Shown in pieces: positions 1 to 8,200 of a stretch of DNA of 50,056 nucleotides; within the stretch, counting starts at the first letter, position 1, and each line of letters starts with the position of its first letter. A program made the position numbers and the translations under genes. This DNA comes from an uncultured Microbacterium sp. Lineage in GTDB: Bacteria; Actinomycetota; Actinomycetes; Actinomycetales; Microbacteriaceae. The notes beneath the pieces are model-generated. The model had not been told where the DNA came from and searched no databases. It was given only the letters and a program-made list of their open reading frames with translations. The stretch is taken from assembly GCA_947503655.1 (NCBI GenBank), contig CANNEP010000012.1:1-50056 (forward strand), read 5' to 3'.

Positions 1-2
1 GT

Positions 3-716
3 GTATTCCCACACGACCCAACAGCGGCCGCGCGGGCACTACGCAAGGCATGGAGGCTAGGCGCGGAACCGATCCCGCATCTCGTGCGCACCATCGAGAA
101 TCAGGGCATCGTCGCAGTCTTGGTCCCCTTCGCCGAAGACGAAGTTGCCCGCATCGACGCGTTCTCCACACTTTCGCTGTCGCGACCGATCATCGTCCTG
201 TCACCTGACCGTGCGAACGACATCTATCGACACCGCTTCACCGCTGCACACGAACTCGGACACCTCGTCATGCATGGCGAACTCGCCGGCGGTGACCCCG
301 CATTGGAACGAGAAGCGGACCGATTCGCCGCCGAGTTCCTGACACCAAGTTTGGTGATCCAAGACCTACTCCCTCGGCGGATCGACTTTCGAAAGCTGAA
401 CCAGTTGAGCGAACAATGGGGGGTATCCATCAAGTCCCTCATCTACAGGAGCAGAGAGGTCGGCCTGCTATCCGACGCCACCGCTCGGCGCGCATACATT
501 CAGCTGAACCAGCTCTCAGAGCAAGGTGTGATCGCAACCCAGCCCGTTTACCAGTTTCCCGGTGAGGTTCCTTCGCTCCTTCGCCGCGCCGTCGAGATGG
601 CCGAAGCAAACGGCGTCACCATCGCATCCTTGGCTCAGGAACTCGCCTGGAAACCAGCCCAAGTCCGCCGCATGCTCGGCGACGCAGACGAGCGGCCAAC
701 TCTAAGACTAGTTTGA
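3..716 (+). CDS. ImmA/IrrE-type zinc metallopeptidase, 5' end cut by window
   Basis: The frame is open to the left edge, so the N-terminus (probably an HTH or linker part) is outside the window. The zinc motif HELGH lies in AAHELGHLVMHG, encoded near 244-279, followed by a downstream acidic stretch EREADRFAAEF, typical of the ImmA/IrrE (COG2856) family. These peptidases often cleave a paired repressor and control mobile elements or stress genes. The gene ends 80 bases before the TIR gene on the same strand, so it may share a transcript with the Thoeris-like cassette. Its substrate cannot be told from the sequence. An internal GTG at 84 is possible but would remove the residues just before the family domain and is unlikely to be the true start. 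Confidence 0.8.
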   Translation, partial: VFPHDPTAAARALRKAWRLGAEPIPHLVRTIENQGIVAVLVPFAEDEVARIDAFSTLSLSRPIIVLSPDRANDIYRHRFTAAHELGHLVMHGELAGGDPALEREADRFAAEFLTPSLVIQDLLPRRIDFRKLNQLSEQWGVSIKSLIYRSREVGLLSDATARRAYIQLNQLSEQGVIATQPVYQFPGEVPSLLRRAVEMAEANGVTIASLAQELAWKPAQVRRMLGDADERPTLRLV

Positions 717-796
717 TTCAGCTCATCGACCCAGGACCGTCGATCTATCTACATCTTTCCGCAGCCCTACCCAGTTCCAGATTTAAAGAGGAAACA

Positions 797-1306
797 ATGA
801 GTTACCGCAATAAAACCTATGTCGCTTTCGCCAGCGAGGACATCGGCAAGTACCGTCTGATGGAAGCATGGAAAGCAAATCCCAACTTCGACTTCAATTT
901 CTATGATGCTCACACCCTGTACGTTTCGCGCGATACGAGCCAGCCTGAAACGATCAAGCGTAATCTGCGCGAACGAATGAAGAACGCCAAACAGGTGGTT
1001 CTTCTCGGCAGTGGTGACGCTAGACGAAAAGGCGGAGACGGTGTCTCGTTTCTCGCGCATGAGATTAAGGTGATGATGGAGTTCAATCTTCCGGTGGTCA
1101 TCGCGAATCTTGATAGTGGTCGTACCGTCAACAAGAACTTCATACCGGCACCGCTATTGAACGCAAACTGTTACACGGTGTCAGTGTCGTTCCAGCCTAA
1201 GATCATCAAGCATGCGCTTGACGACTACGCAGTCCAGTTTGGAACCAGCAATAATTCGGGACCGCACCAGTATCCGTCCGGAACTTACGCGACGCTCGGC
1301 CTATAG
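797..1306 (+). CDS. thsB: TIR-domain protein, Thoeris ThsB-like (MTH538/DUF1863 type)
   Basis: 169 residues. The start at 797 is chosen for the AAAGAGG ribosome site at 785-791; an upstream in-frame ATG at 713 has none. The N-terminus (KTYVAFASEDIGKYRLMEAW) and the segment FLAHEIKVMMEFNLPVVIANL (residues 85-105) match the layout of MTH538-type TIR domains. Glu89 in HEI is the best candidate for the NAD-cleaving glutamate. Known: ThsB proteins sense phage infection and make an ADP-ribose-based signal from NAD; in type II Thoeris this is reported to be a histidine-ADPR conjugate. The next gene starts at the base after the stop codon. Base composition is visibly less GC-rich than the flanking relaxase region, which fits transfer. 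Family assignment is by motif reading, not by a search. Confidence 0.78.
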   Translation: MSYRNKTYVAFASEDIGKYRLMEAWKANPNFDFNFYDAHTLYVSRDTSQPETIKRNLRERMKNAKQVVLLGSGDARRKGGDGVSFLAHEIKVMMEFNLPVVIANLDSGRTVNKNFIPAPLLNANCYTVSVSFQPKIIKHALDDYAVQFGTSNNSGPHQYPSGTYATLGL

Positions 1307-2158
1307 ATGAGAGACCTTGCACACGATCTGCGCACGTGGCGCTTCTGGCGTTGGTTCCTCATCCAAACGTTCTCCGCAGTCGGAGTTCTTGCGGTTCTGC
1401 TCGAACTGACCAACTTCATCTTCGGGAGTCTTCCGATCGAGGGGTGGCCGCTCGCCATCATCATTGCTGTCGTTTCGATCGGGTACGGACTTGTCCGTGC
1501 TTGGCCGCGCCCCATCCGGCAGGACTACAACTCACCGAACACGATGATTGAGATTGTGAAGGGCGATTTGTTCGCGCAGGACAGCAACATCGTGGTGGGT
1601 ACCTGCGACACGTTCGATACGTCCGTTCCTAACATCATCGCGAAGAACAGCGTTCAAGGTCAGGCGCTCGAACGCCTCTACGGTGGCGATACGGATCAAC
1701 TGGACCGCGAACTCGCCGCGGCGTTGCAGGGCAAGACGGTAAAGGCGACGATCCAGAAGCACGGGAAGACTGAGAAGTACGGCGTTGGGGCCGTGGCCAC
1801 GCTTCGAAACGGTTCTCACCGCCTCTACTTCTTGGCGTACAGCGAGATGAACGAGGCTAACGAAGCACAGAGCACGCCGGATGGGATCTGGCGAAGTCTT
1901 GCGTCGTTGTGGGAAGAGGTCTCGCGGACCGCGAACGGAACTGCGGTAGCTGTCCCCGTCATCGGCGGAGGACAGTCCCGGTTGTCACAGGTCATGCCGG
2001 CGCAAGACTCGATCCGCTTTATCGTGATCTCCTTCATGTTCGCGTCGCGAACGAAGAAGGTGTGCGATCAGCTGCGAATAGTGGTGCATCCGAGGGATTT
2101 CGATCGCCTGGACAGGCTCGAACTCCAAGCGTTCCTGTCATCGATGAGGCCGTCGTGA
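1307..2158 (+). CDS. thsA: Two-TM plus macro-domain effector, type II Thoeris ThsA-like (DUF6430-type)
   Basis: 283 residues. Two hydrophobic helices lie at about 16-39 and 47-65. From about residue 80 there is a macro-like domain opening with IEIVKGDLFAQ, followed by VVGTCDTFDTS and, near the C-terminus, VPVIGGGQSRL, a glycine-rich loop of the kind that holds ADP-ribose phosphate. Known: TM-macro ThsA proteins are the membrane effectors of type II Thoeris, where the macro domain binds the TIR-made signal and activates a membrane-disrupting response. The start abuts the thsB stop with no gap and the stop overlaps the GTG start of the HIT gene, so the three are probably translationally coupled. 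It could instead be a macro-domain hydrolase, but the paired TIR gene argues against that. Confidence 0.78.
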   Translation: MRDLAHDLRTWRFWRWFLIQTFSAVGVLAVLLELTNFIFGSLPIEGWPLAIIIAVVSIGYGLVRAWPRPIRQDYNSPNTMIEIVKGDLFAQDSNIVVGTCDTFDTSVPNIIAKNSVQGQALERLYGGDTDQLDRELAAALQGKTVKATIQKHGKTEKYGVGAVATLRNGSHRLYFLAYSEMNEANEAQSTPDGIWRSLASLWEEVSRTANGTAVAVPVIGGGQSRLSQVMPAQDSIRFIVISFMFASRTKKVCDQLRIVVHPRDFDRLDRLELQAFLSSMRPS

Positions 2159-2601
2159 GTGAGTCAGCTATTCGGCTTCCTGACGCGCAGCCGTGCGCGT
2201 TCTGCGCCTACCTCAAAGGAAGTCGACCGTTCACCTTCGTAACAAGGAACACGTTGACAGCGGTTATGGTTACGCAGGAACAGCGTGGGAAACCGCACCT
2301 TCTCGTCATCCCTACCAGGCACAGAGAGACCATTCTCGACTTGACAGATGATGAGTGTGCGGCGCTGATGGTCGAGGTAAGGAACGCAGCGACGGCTATC
2401 GATGCCGCTTACCAGCGTCCAGGTATCTCCGTCTGGCAGAACAACGGTGAGGCCGCAAGCCAGTCGATCAGGCACGTTCACTTCCACGTCGCAGGAACCC
2501 TGGACTCTGGCGGCACCGAATGGGGTCCCGTTGAAGAGCTCCCTCTCGCCAAGACAGAACTCATTGCCAAGCAAGTTCGAGCCCACTGGCCGTCTTCGTA
2601 G
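2155..2601 (+). CDS. HIT-family nucleotide hydrolase/transferase in the Thoeris-like operon
   Basis: 148 residues. The GTG start overlaps the thsA stop codon (GTGA). The HIT triad is at residues 107-111 (HVHFH, followed by VAG). The N-terminus has CAFC at 14-17, a metal-binding pair seen in many HIT proteins, and HLLVIPTRH at 48-56 matches the usual strand before the catalytic region. HIT enzymes cleave or transfer nucleotidyl groups from dinucleotides or amino-acid/amine-nucleotide conjugates. Inference: placement in the same coupled operon suggests that it acts on the TIR-made nucleotide signal, either ending or reshaping it. It is distinct from the second HIT gene at 47.6 kb, which sits in the conserved thrS context. 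Confidence 0.88.
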   Translation: MSESAIRLPDAQPCAFCAYLKGSRPFTFVTRNTLTAVMVTQEQRGKPHLLVIPTRHRETILDLTDDECAALMVEVRNAATAIDAAYQRPGISVWQNNGEAASQSIRHVHFHVAGTLDSGGTEWGPVEELPLAKTELIAKQVRAHWPSS

Positions 2602-2628
2602 ACGTCACGTTGACCGGACGAGATCACT

Positions 2629-2646
2629 AGGGAATCGTCATTCTCT
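2629..2646. terminator. Weak hairpin between convergent HIT and membrane-protein genes
   Basis: AGGGAAT, loop CGTC, ATTCTCT: seven pairs including one G-U. It lies in the 84-base gap between the convergent defence-like and graspetide-like operons. There is no clear T-run, so a terminator role is only possible. Confidence 0.3.
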
Positions 2647-2685
2647 AACGTCTGGCAGTGGGGTGTTTCGTGTCGCCGCTCAAAG

Positions 2686-3354
2686 CTATGGTGCGGGCGA
2701 AGGACTTATGATGTTGACATCCACAGGCGTTGGAGCATCGTCCAGGGGAACCGCCCAAGATACGGTGTGAGCGATCGCGAGCAGCGTTAGTCCGACTAGC
2801 GCGATTAAGAAGCCGTCACGGAAGACCGTGACCATCGCTCGGCGAGTCTTCGACGTCGTATGCACTGCCAGAACGTACTGTCGAAGCTCCTCTCGGCGGG
2901 GATCACGAAGGTGAATGAAGTCTTCTACCTGGACAACTCCAAGGACTTTGTTCGACACGGCAACACCGGCAAAAACCAGAACTGCCATGACGACAATGAG
3001 AACGCCGACCAACCAGATGACGAGCAAGCTGGTGGAGTTCGAGGCAACGGCCCAGAGTCGCTCGAAGGCGGCAGTGCTCAGTCCGATGGCCGCAATGATT
3101 GCTGTGAGTGCGAACTCTGCACGGCGCCGAACCGCCTCGATGCCCGCTGATTCGCTTTTCAGCCGCTCGTCATAGGACGAGCGCGCCAAGGGAAGGTTCC
3201 GTTTGGGGCACTCGTCTATCCACTTCGTTTTAGGTGCCGCTTCCTTTGGCATCCAAACTCTCCGGCCAGCGAAGAGACCCAGCGCCGTACTCACAACCAT
3301 GCGAACTTCGGCGAATGTACGTCTTGTCTTGTCGCGAAAAGTCTGCTTTCTCAT
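2686..3354 (-). CDS. Membrane protein (three predicted helices) coupled to the ATP-grasp maturase
   Basis: 222 residues. A basic N-terminus is followed by a charged segment (RLKSESAGIEAVRRRAE, about 64-80), then hydrophobic helices at about 80-97, 108-132 and 181-199. Its ATG overlaps the maturase stop (ATGA), making it the last gene of the four-gene peptide operon. I do not recognise a firm family. The length and the charged helix before the membrane pair recall SLATT-type membrane effectors of bacterial conflict systems, but this is a weak impression. It could export, anchor or give immunity to the modified peptide, or be the membrane effector itself. Confidence 0.75.
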   Translation of the reverse strand: MRKQTFRDKTRRTFAEVRMVVSTALGLFAGRRVWMPKEAAPKTKWIDECPKRNLPLARSSYDERLKSESAGIEAVRRRAEFALTAIIAAIGLSTAAFERLWAVASNSTSLLVIWLVGVLIVVMAVLVFAGVAVSNKVLGVVQVEDFIHLRDPRREELRQYVLAVHTTSKTRRAMVTVFRDGFLIALVGLTLLAIAHTVSWAVPLDDAPTPVDVNIISPSPAP

Positions 3355-4295
3355 GTGGCCACCACGAGTAGATCTGCGAGGGCATCAGTGACCGCAGTAC
3401 CCACTCGCTCCGGAAGGAAGAGCCACTGCCCCGATGGGTTCACGTCGAGAAGGTACACCTCGCCATCAGGCGTTTGGACCCAATCTTGGCTCGAGTATCC
3501 GAGTCCGAGATGACTCGCAATTGTCAGCGCGCCTGTGGGCGCTATCGAGCTCGCGTCAGGGGCTTCTTTGAACGCAGAATGATTGCGTGAACGCCGCCGC
3601 CAGTCAGCGGGAGCAGTTAGGTCAACATCTAGCGTTGCCACCCAGCTACGATCGCCGACGGTGACAACGCGAAGATGCTTAGCAGCCGGTATCCGTTCCT
3701 GGACAATGAATGGCGCTGCGTTCAGAGCGTTAAGTCGAATGTCTGTAGGCATCATCGACTCGGCGTAGACCGTCATTGTTTCACCGTCCTGGATGAACTG
3801 GCCCGTACCGAGAGGCTTAACAATGACCTCGTTCGAGAAGGATGTCGCGACTGCCTCACTACTCGTCGTCACTAGGGTTCTCGGGTATGGAATACCAAGC
3901 CTGACGGCCGCCTTCCATTGCCAGAGTTTCGATTCAGCTCTGCGCAGTGCCACTGGGCTTGTTATCCAACTTACTTTGGAGTCGTCCAGAAGCCATGAGT
4001 ACGCCGAATACCAAGTGCCAAGCTCCAAAGCTCTCAGTGAGCCTGCTTCGATGCCAAGACCCCAGTCTGCCCGGTGAAGACGTCGTAACCACCCAAATCG
4101 CGCATCGGTGAGGTCGCGCCAAGCGCCGTCAATTTTCACGGCGTAACCTTCATCGCTTAACGAAAGACCATCGCTCATGACTGACTCAAGGTCGAAGATC
4201 AGTGGGCGATTTCCGCATCTTATGAGGGCATCCTCGACAGCTGCGATATGAGGATCATCACGTTCACCGATGAGGATGGGTGCTCTGGAACTCAA
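3351..4295 (-). CDS. ATP-grasp RiPP maturase (graspetide type, MvdD/SAV_5884-like)
   Basis: 314 residues from a TTG start that overlaps the stop of the upstream small peptide (TTGA). ATP-grasp features are seen: VIVKPLGTGQ with Lys160, the adenine-contact segment IVQERIP with Glu200, DWRRRSRNHS at 231-240, and the metal-binding strand LLDVNPSGQW with Asp284 and Asn286. Known: graspetide maturases form ester or amide links between Ser/Thr/Lys and Asp/Glu side chains of a precursor peptide. Two small ORFs with alternating Thr followed by Glu/Asp lie directly upstream. The start has no good ribosome site, which fits coupling to peptide translation. It could in principle modify another target, but the tandem peptides make the RiPP role likely. 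Confidence 0.85.
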   Translation of the reverse strand: MSSRAPILIGERDDPHIAAVEDALIRCGNRPLIFDLESVMSDGLSLSDEGYAVKIDGAWRDLTDARFGWLRRLHRADWGLGIEAGSLRALELGTWYSAYSWLLDDSKVSWITSPVALRRAESKLWQWKAAVRLGIPYPRTLVTTSSEAVATSFSNEVIVKPLGTGQFIQDGETMTVYAESMMPTDIRLNALNAAPFIVQERIPAAKHLRVVTVGDRSWVATLDVDLTAPADWRRRSRNHSAFKEAPDASSIAPTGALTIASHLGLGYSSQDWVQTPDGEVYLLDVNPSGQWLFLPERVGTAVTDALADLLVVAT

Positions 4296-4459
4296 CGAGG
4301 CCCGACGTAACTTAGGAGGAGCTGCGTGACTGCCTCATCGGTATCGGACGATTCAATCGTCTCTGTGATCGTTGCTGTCCCGCGAATACCATCGACACCG
4401 CCTTGCGGGTAGCTTGCTAACTCGGCAAACAAGGAGGTGGAGGCTTCTCTTGCCTGCAT
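4292..4459 (-). CDS. Candidate graspetide precursor peptide 2
   Basis: 55 residues; too short for many gene callers. ATG at 4459-4457 overlaps the stop of peptide 1 (TAATG), with a GGAGAG ribosome site just upstream; the TGA overlaps the TTG of the maturase. The N-terminus has STSLF (7-11). The putative core ATITETIESSD occupies residues 29-39, followed by TDEA. The core alternates Thr (30, 32, 34) and then has Glu36, Ser37, Ser38, Asp39, the residue classes joined in graspetides. The same positions carry STLTHTIETSD in peptide 1. Function as a precursor is inferred from the motif and from coupling to the ATP-grasp gene. Confidence 0.7.
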   Translation of the reverse strand: MQAREASTSLFAELASYPQGGVDGIRGTATITETIESSDTDEAVTQLLLSYVGPR

Positions 4460-4623
4460 TAGCTCTCCATCCGAGACATCACCAGCGGGGAAAACCCGAA
4501 CCCGTGATCAGATGTCTCGATTGTGTGCGTCAGCGTTGAAGGCTGCGGACGGGGCCTAGGTTCGGGCTCATTACGCTGCATGTCCACTGCCAGCAGTCCG
4601 AACAACGACGTGGATGCGTTCAT
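4459..4623 (-). CDS. Candidate graspetide precursor peptide 1
   Basis: 54 residues. The start ATG at 4623-4621 has GGAG four bases upstream. The N-terminus contains STSLF (4-8) then GLLAVDM; a Pro/Arg-rich spacer (EPEPRPRPQP, 19-28) leads to the core STLTHTIETSD at 29-39, then HGFGFSPL. The stop overlaps the start of peptide 2. STSLF plus the core motif are shared with peptide 2, with the core at exactly the same residue numbers, pointing to duplication and conservation of a maturase target. The frame stays open upstream to 5133, but the extension is Arg/His-rich, overlaps the next gene and has no ribosome site, so the short form is preferred. Confidence 0.65.
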   Translation of the reverse strand: MNASTSLFGLLAVDMQRNEPEPRPRPQPSTLTHTIETSDHGFGFSPLVMSRMES

Positions 4624-4751
4624 TGGACTCCAATGGCGGTTTACGACAGGGAACTCTTGAATCTTACCGTGGATGTCGACAACAGTGCAGTGGAGATGGA
4701 GGTCTTTAGGATCACAGCGATGTCTCTGGGACACGAAGCGAGTCGAGCCGG

Positions 4752-5108
4752 TCAGGTCGCTTGCTCGGCCGACTCGGCCATTGTTCTTCGTTCGGCGCGT
4801 ACGGCGGCTCCTTCCCGCAGGCGTGCGCGACCCAGCAGGATCAGGCTGACCGGCCCCATGATGATGAACTTCATTGTGTTCCACAGGCACAGGAAAACCA
4901 GGAGGTTGAGCCAGCCTGGACCACCGTCTGCGATCAGGGTGGTGAATGTGCTCGCGGCCAGGAGGTAGGGCGCGGCGAGGAGTATCGCTGGTACACCCCA
5001 TTTCAAGCCTCGGCGGGTGCGGATGGCGTCGAGCAAGATGTTGGTGGGCATGTAGCGGCGCAGGAATGCGCGGGTGTGGACGCTGACGGTCCAGAGTTCG
5101 CGGATCAT
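4752..5108 (-). CDS. Small membrane protein of the relaxase module
   Basis: 118 residues, ATG with AGAGGAAA upstream. Basic N-terminus (TRAFLRRYMPTNILLDAIRTR), then hydrophobic segments at about 38-60 and 65-90, ending in a charged tail. I recall similar short membrane proteins next to MobF relaxase genes in actinobacterial elements, sometimes labelled sulfate permease without support. It lies downstream of the relaxase gene on the same strand with a gap of about 150 bases. Role unknown; a link to transfer is inferred from position only. Confidence 0.7.
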   Translation of the reverse strand: MIRELWTVSVHTRAFLRRYMPTNILLDAIRTRRGLKWGVPAILLAAPYLLAASTFTTLIADGGPGWLNLLVFLCLWNTMKFIIMGPVSLILLGRARLREGAAVRAERRTMAESAEQAT

Positions 5109-5261
5109 GACGGGGGTTTCCTCTCACATGCACAACGGATCGTCGGAAGCGGTGCGTGTGTGAGTGGCCTTGCGGCCTGCCCCGAGGAGCGTCATATCAA
5201 GGAGAAATCCGCCTCAACTACCAAGATACGACGCACCGGCGACATTCGGAAGGGAAATGGG

Positions 5262-8200
5262 TCACAGGCCCAGGCCCGCGCCCTCGCGCCGCGCAGTCCG
5301 AGATGGCTCGTCGTGTCGTTCGGCACTAGCGAGGTCGCGGAGTCTTGCGAGAGCGGCTTTCGCTCGTGCGGCGTCGATCTTCTGTGCGTCACTGTCGGGT
5401 GCCGGGCCGAGCGGCGTGCGTGTGGTGATGCCGTAGCGGTCCCGGTACGCGGCCACGGTTCTCGCCTGCTGTTTCCACGTGGCCACGGCTCTCGTCTCAG
5501 GCGGCATGTTTCCGAGTGCGAGCGCCCATTCGTGACGCTCGGTGAGGGCGTGGTCGACGACGGCCACGGCGCGTTGTTCGATCAGCTCGCGTCGCTCCGT
5601 GAGGGCATTCCGCATCTCGGCGCTCATGGGCCCGGCGGCTTCGGGGATGAGGCCGGAGATCAGTCGGGGCGCCTTGCGGGTGCGCCCGGAACCTGCGGGT
5701 CTGGCGGTGGCTCGGGTAAGACGGTGGTGGATGACGGAGGCGATGTCGTCGGCGTCGCCGAAGCCGCGTGCTGCGACGAGCCGCGGGATGAGGGCGTCGA
5801 TGTTGTGGTGGTTCGCTTCGGCTCTGCGGAGTTCGGCGGTGAGTGCCCCGAACGCGTCGGAGTGGATCGTGTCTTCTGCTTCGTCCGGGGTGAGGCCGGA
5901 TTGACGGATGAGGGTGGCGAAGCGGTCGTGTTGGGCGGCTTGCGCGATCGTTTCGTACTCCGCCGCGAGCTGCGCCACCGACCCCCAGGCCTCCTGTTCG
6001 GCGATGATCGTCTCGTGCGCGGAGAGTTCCGCGCCGACGTGCTGCAGCACTCCATAGAGCACGCTCCGCGCGGTCGCATCCGGGTCATCCGCCGGGTGCG
6101 GGGTGGTGTGGTTGTCGTCGGGGAAGTCGGTGGCGACATATGCGAGGTTCGTGTGCCTGCCGCGAGTCATCGCGACATACAGGTTCTCCCTGGTCGTAGA
6201 CGGATCAACGAGGACATGCGAGGTGTCGGTCGTGATGCCTTGCGCCCTATGAGCCGTCACTGCGTAACCCAGATCGACGTGATCGGAGACGTAGTCGGCA
6301 GGGAGAATCACGGTGCCGCGGCTGTCGGCGCGGCGGGCGGTGAGTGATCCATCGTCGCGGATGTCGGCAATGGTCCAGCGGTCACCGTTGCGCACCCATC
6401 CTCGCGGGGTGCGGAGGCGTCGGTCGTTCTTCCGGGTGATGATCGTGTCACCTACCCCGGCACGCGCGTCGCCTTGGAGGGCGACTTCGCGACGGGCATC
6501 TACTGTGCCGTCGAGGATGAGGTCGGCGCGGGCGCGCTGGTTCAGAGCGTGGACGGAGTCGTTGGAGTCCGCGATCAACACCGTCGAAGCACCGTTGAGG
6601 GTGTCGTTGCGCCAGGCGATGTAGGCGGCGTCGATCATCGCCTCGGTATCGCCGCCGGTGATGCGGCCATGTTCGGCGTAGGTGTCGATGGCCTCGGGGC
6701 GCCCGTGGCGGAGGTCAAGCGAGGCCGTCTTCTCCCACTCGTTGACGAAGCGGTGCACGTCGACCAGTTCCGGGGCATCGTCGCGGTCGTGGACGAGGAG
6801 GGAGAACGCGCCGCCTGCGGTGACGGATTGCAGTTGCGCCCAATCACCCACAAGCAACACCTTCGCACCCATCTCGGTTGCGTGCTCGGTGATGCGATCC
6901 ATGGAGAGCGTGCCGGCGAGGGAGGCTTCGTCCACGATCACGAGCTGCCCCTTACGGAACGACGCACCCGCGTTCTGGTGGTCTTTCCACCACTTCGCCG
7001 TGTTCTCTGTTTTGATACCGAGGTCTTCGGCGAGGACCTGCGCTGCGACCGCTGACGGGGCGAGGCCGACGACGCTGCCACGCCCGTGCTCCCGCTCCCA
7101 CGCAGTGCGCAGAGCTCGCATCGCCGTTGTCTTCCCAGCGCCGGCGGGGCCGACCAGCACATCGACTGCGCGGCCTGATGCCGCGACGGCGGTGAGCGCT
7201 GAGGTTTGGTCGGCGGCGAGGAGTCGGCCGTCGCGATCTGGGCGGCGGGTGACCTTCTCGATCACTTCGATTGGCACAGTGCGTGCGGTCATGGTTCGGG
7301 CGCGCTCGAGGAGTCGATCTTCTGCCGCGAGGATTTCCGGTGACGAGTACACCGTCGACGCGATCGGCCGGAACCTGCTGCTGTCATCAGAGCGGCGGAA
7401 CACGGCCGGGCTCGATGCGAGCTCGGGCGGAGTCAGCTGGAGGGAGGCGCGCTCTGCGGCATCGACGACCATTCCGACTACGGCTTCGCGATCCCTCGTG
7501 GTGGCGAACCGGTAGGGCATGGTCTGGCGGGCAGCCTCGGCGGTGAGGTTCCACCTACGCCAGGTCGACCGCTTCTCACCGACTGCTCCAACCACACTGC
7601 GGCCCAGAGCGTCGATCACATCCAGGGGCACATCATCAGCGCGCAGCAGTCGCGGTGCCTCGTTCGCGGTGACGGTGCGTGCCCAGTGGGTGGCGTCTTC
7701 ACCGAGCAGGTGCGACGCGCTCTCCCGCCACTCGCCGGTGAGGTCAGCGAGCGAGCGAACCTGCTTCTCCGGTCTGGTTGCCAACGTTGCTTGTGCTCGG
7801 AGCTTGATGACCGTCGCAAGCGATGGTTGCCTGCCGTGTCGGGCAACGTACTCAGCGATGAGCCGGTTCTTCCCCTCATTAATCTGCCGTGACCGGGATG
7901 AGAACTCCGCCACCAACCTCTCCGGCACCGTGCTGATCGCCCAGGCGGGGTTGCGGTCACGTCCCATGTCTCTGGCTTCCCACTCGACGCCGAACGCGCG
8001 GGTGAGGTGGTCGGCGAACACGGCTTCGTGGAGTTCTGAGAGGGCGACGGTGGCGGCGTGGAGGGGCCGGCCGTCGAGGGAGCGCCATTTGCCGTCGTGG
8101 ACGATCTGCACCTTGTTCGAGATCACCACATGCGTGTGCAGATGCGGGTCACCCGCTCGCGAATCGTAGTGATCGAACGCAGTCGCGATCACCCCGGATA

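Noticed and set aside
4459..5133. Longer version (224 codons) of the peptide 1 frame
   Set aside because: The upstream part is His/Arg/Pro-rich, overlaps the membrane-protein gene and lacks a ribosome site, while a GGAG precedes the internal ATG at 4623.
4761..6347. Long plus-strand open frame (528 codons) opposite the relaxase gene
   Set aside because: Antisense shadow in high-GC DNA: Gly/Arg/Val-rich text without any domain, overlapping the well-supported relaxase and the small membrane gene.
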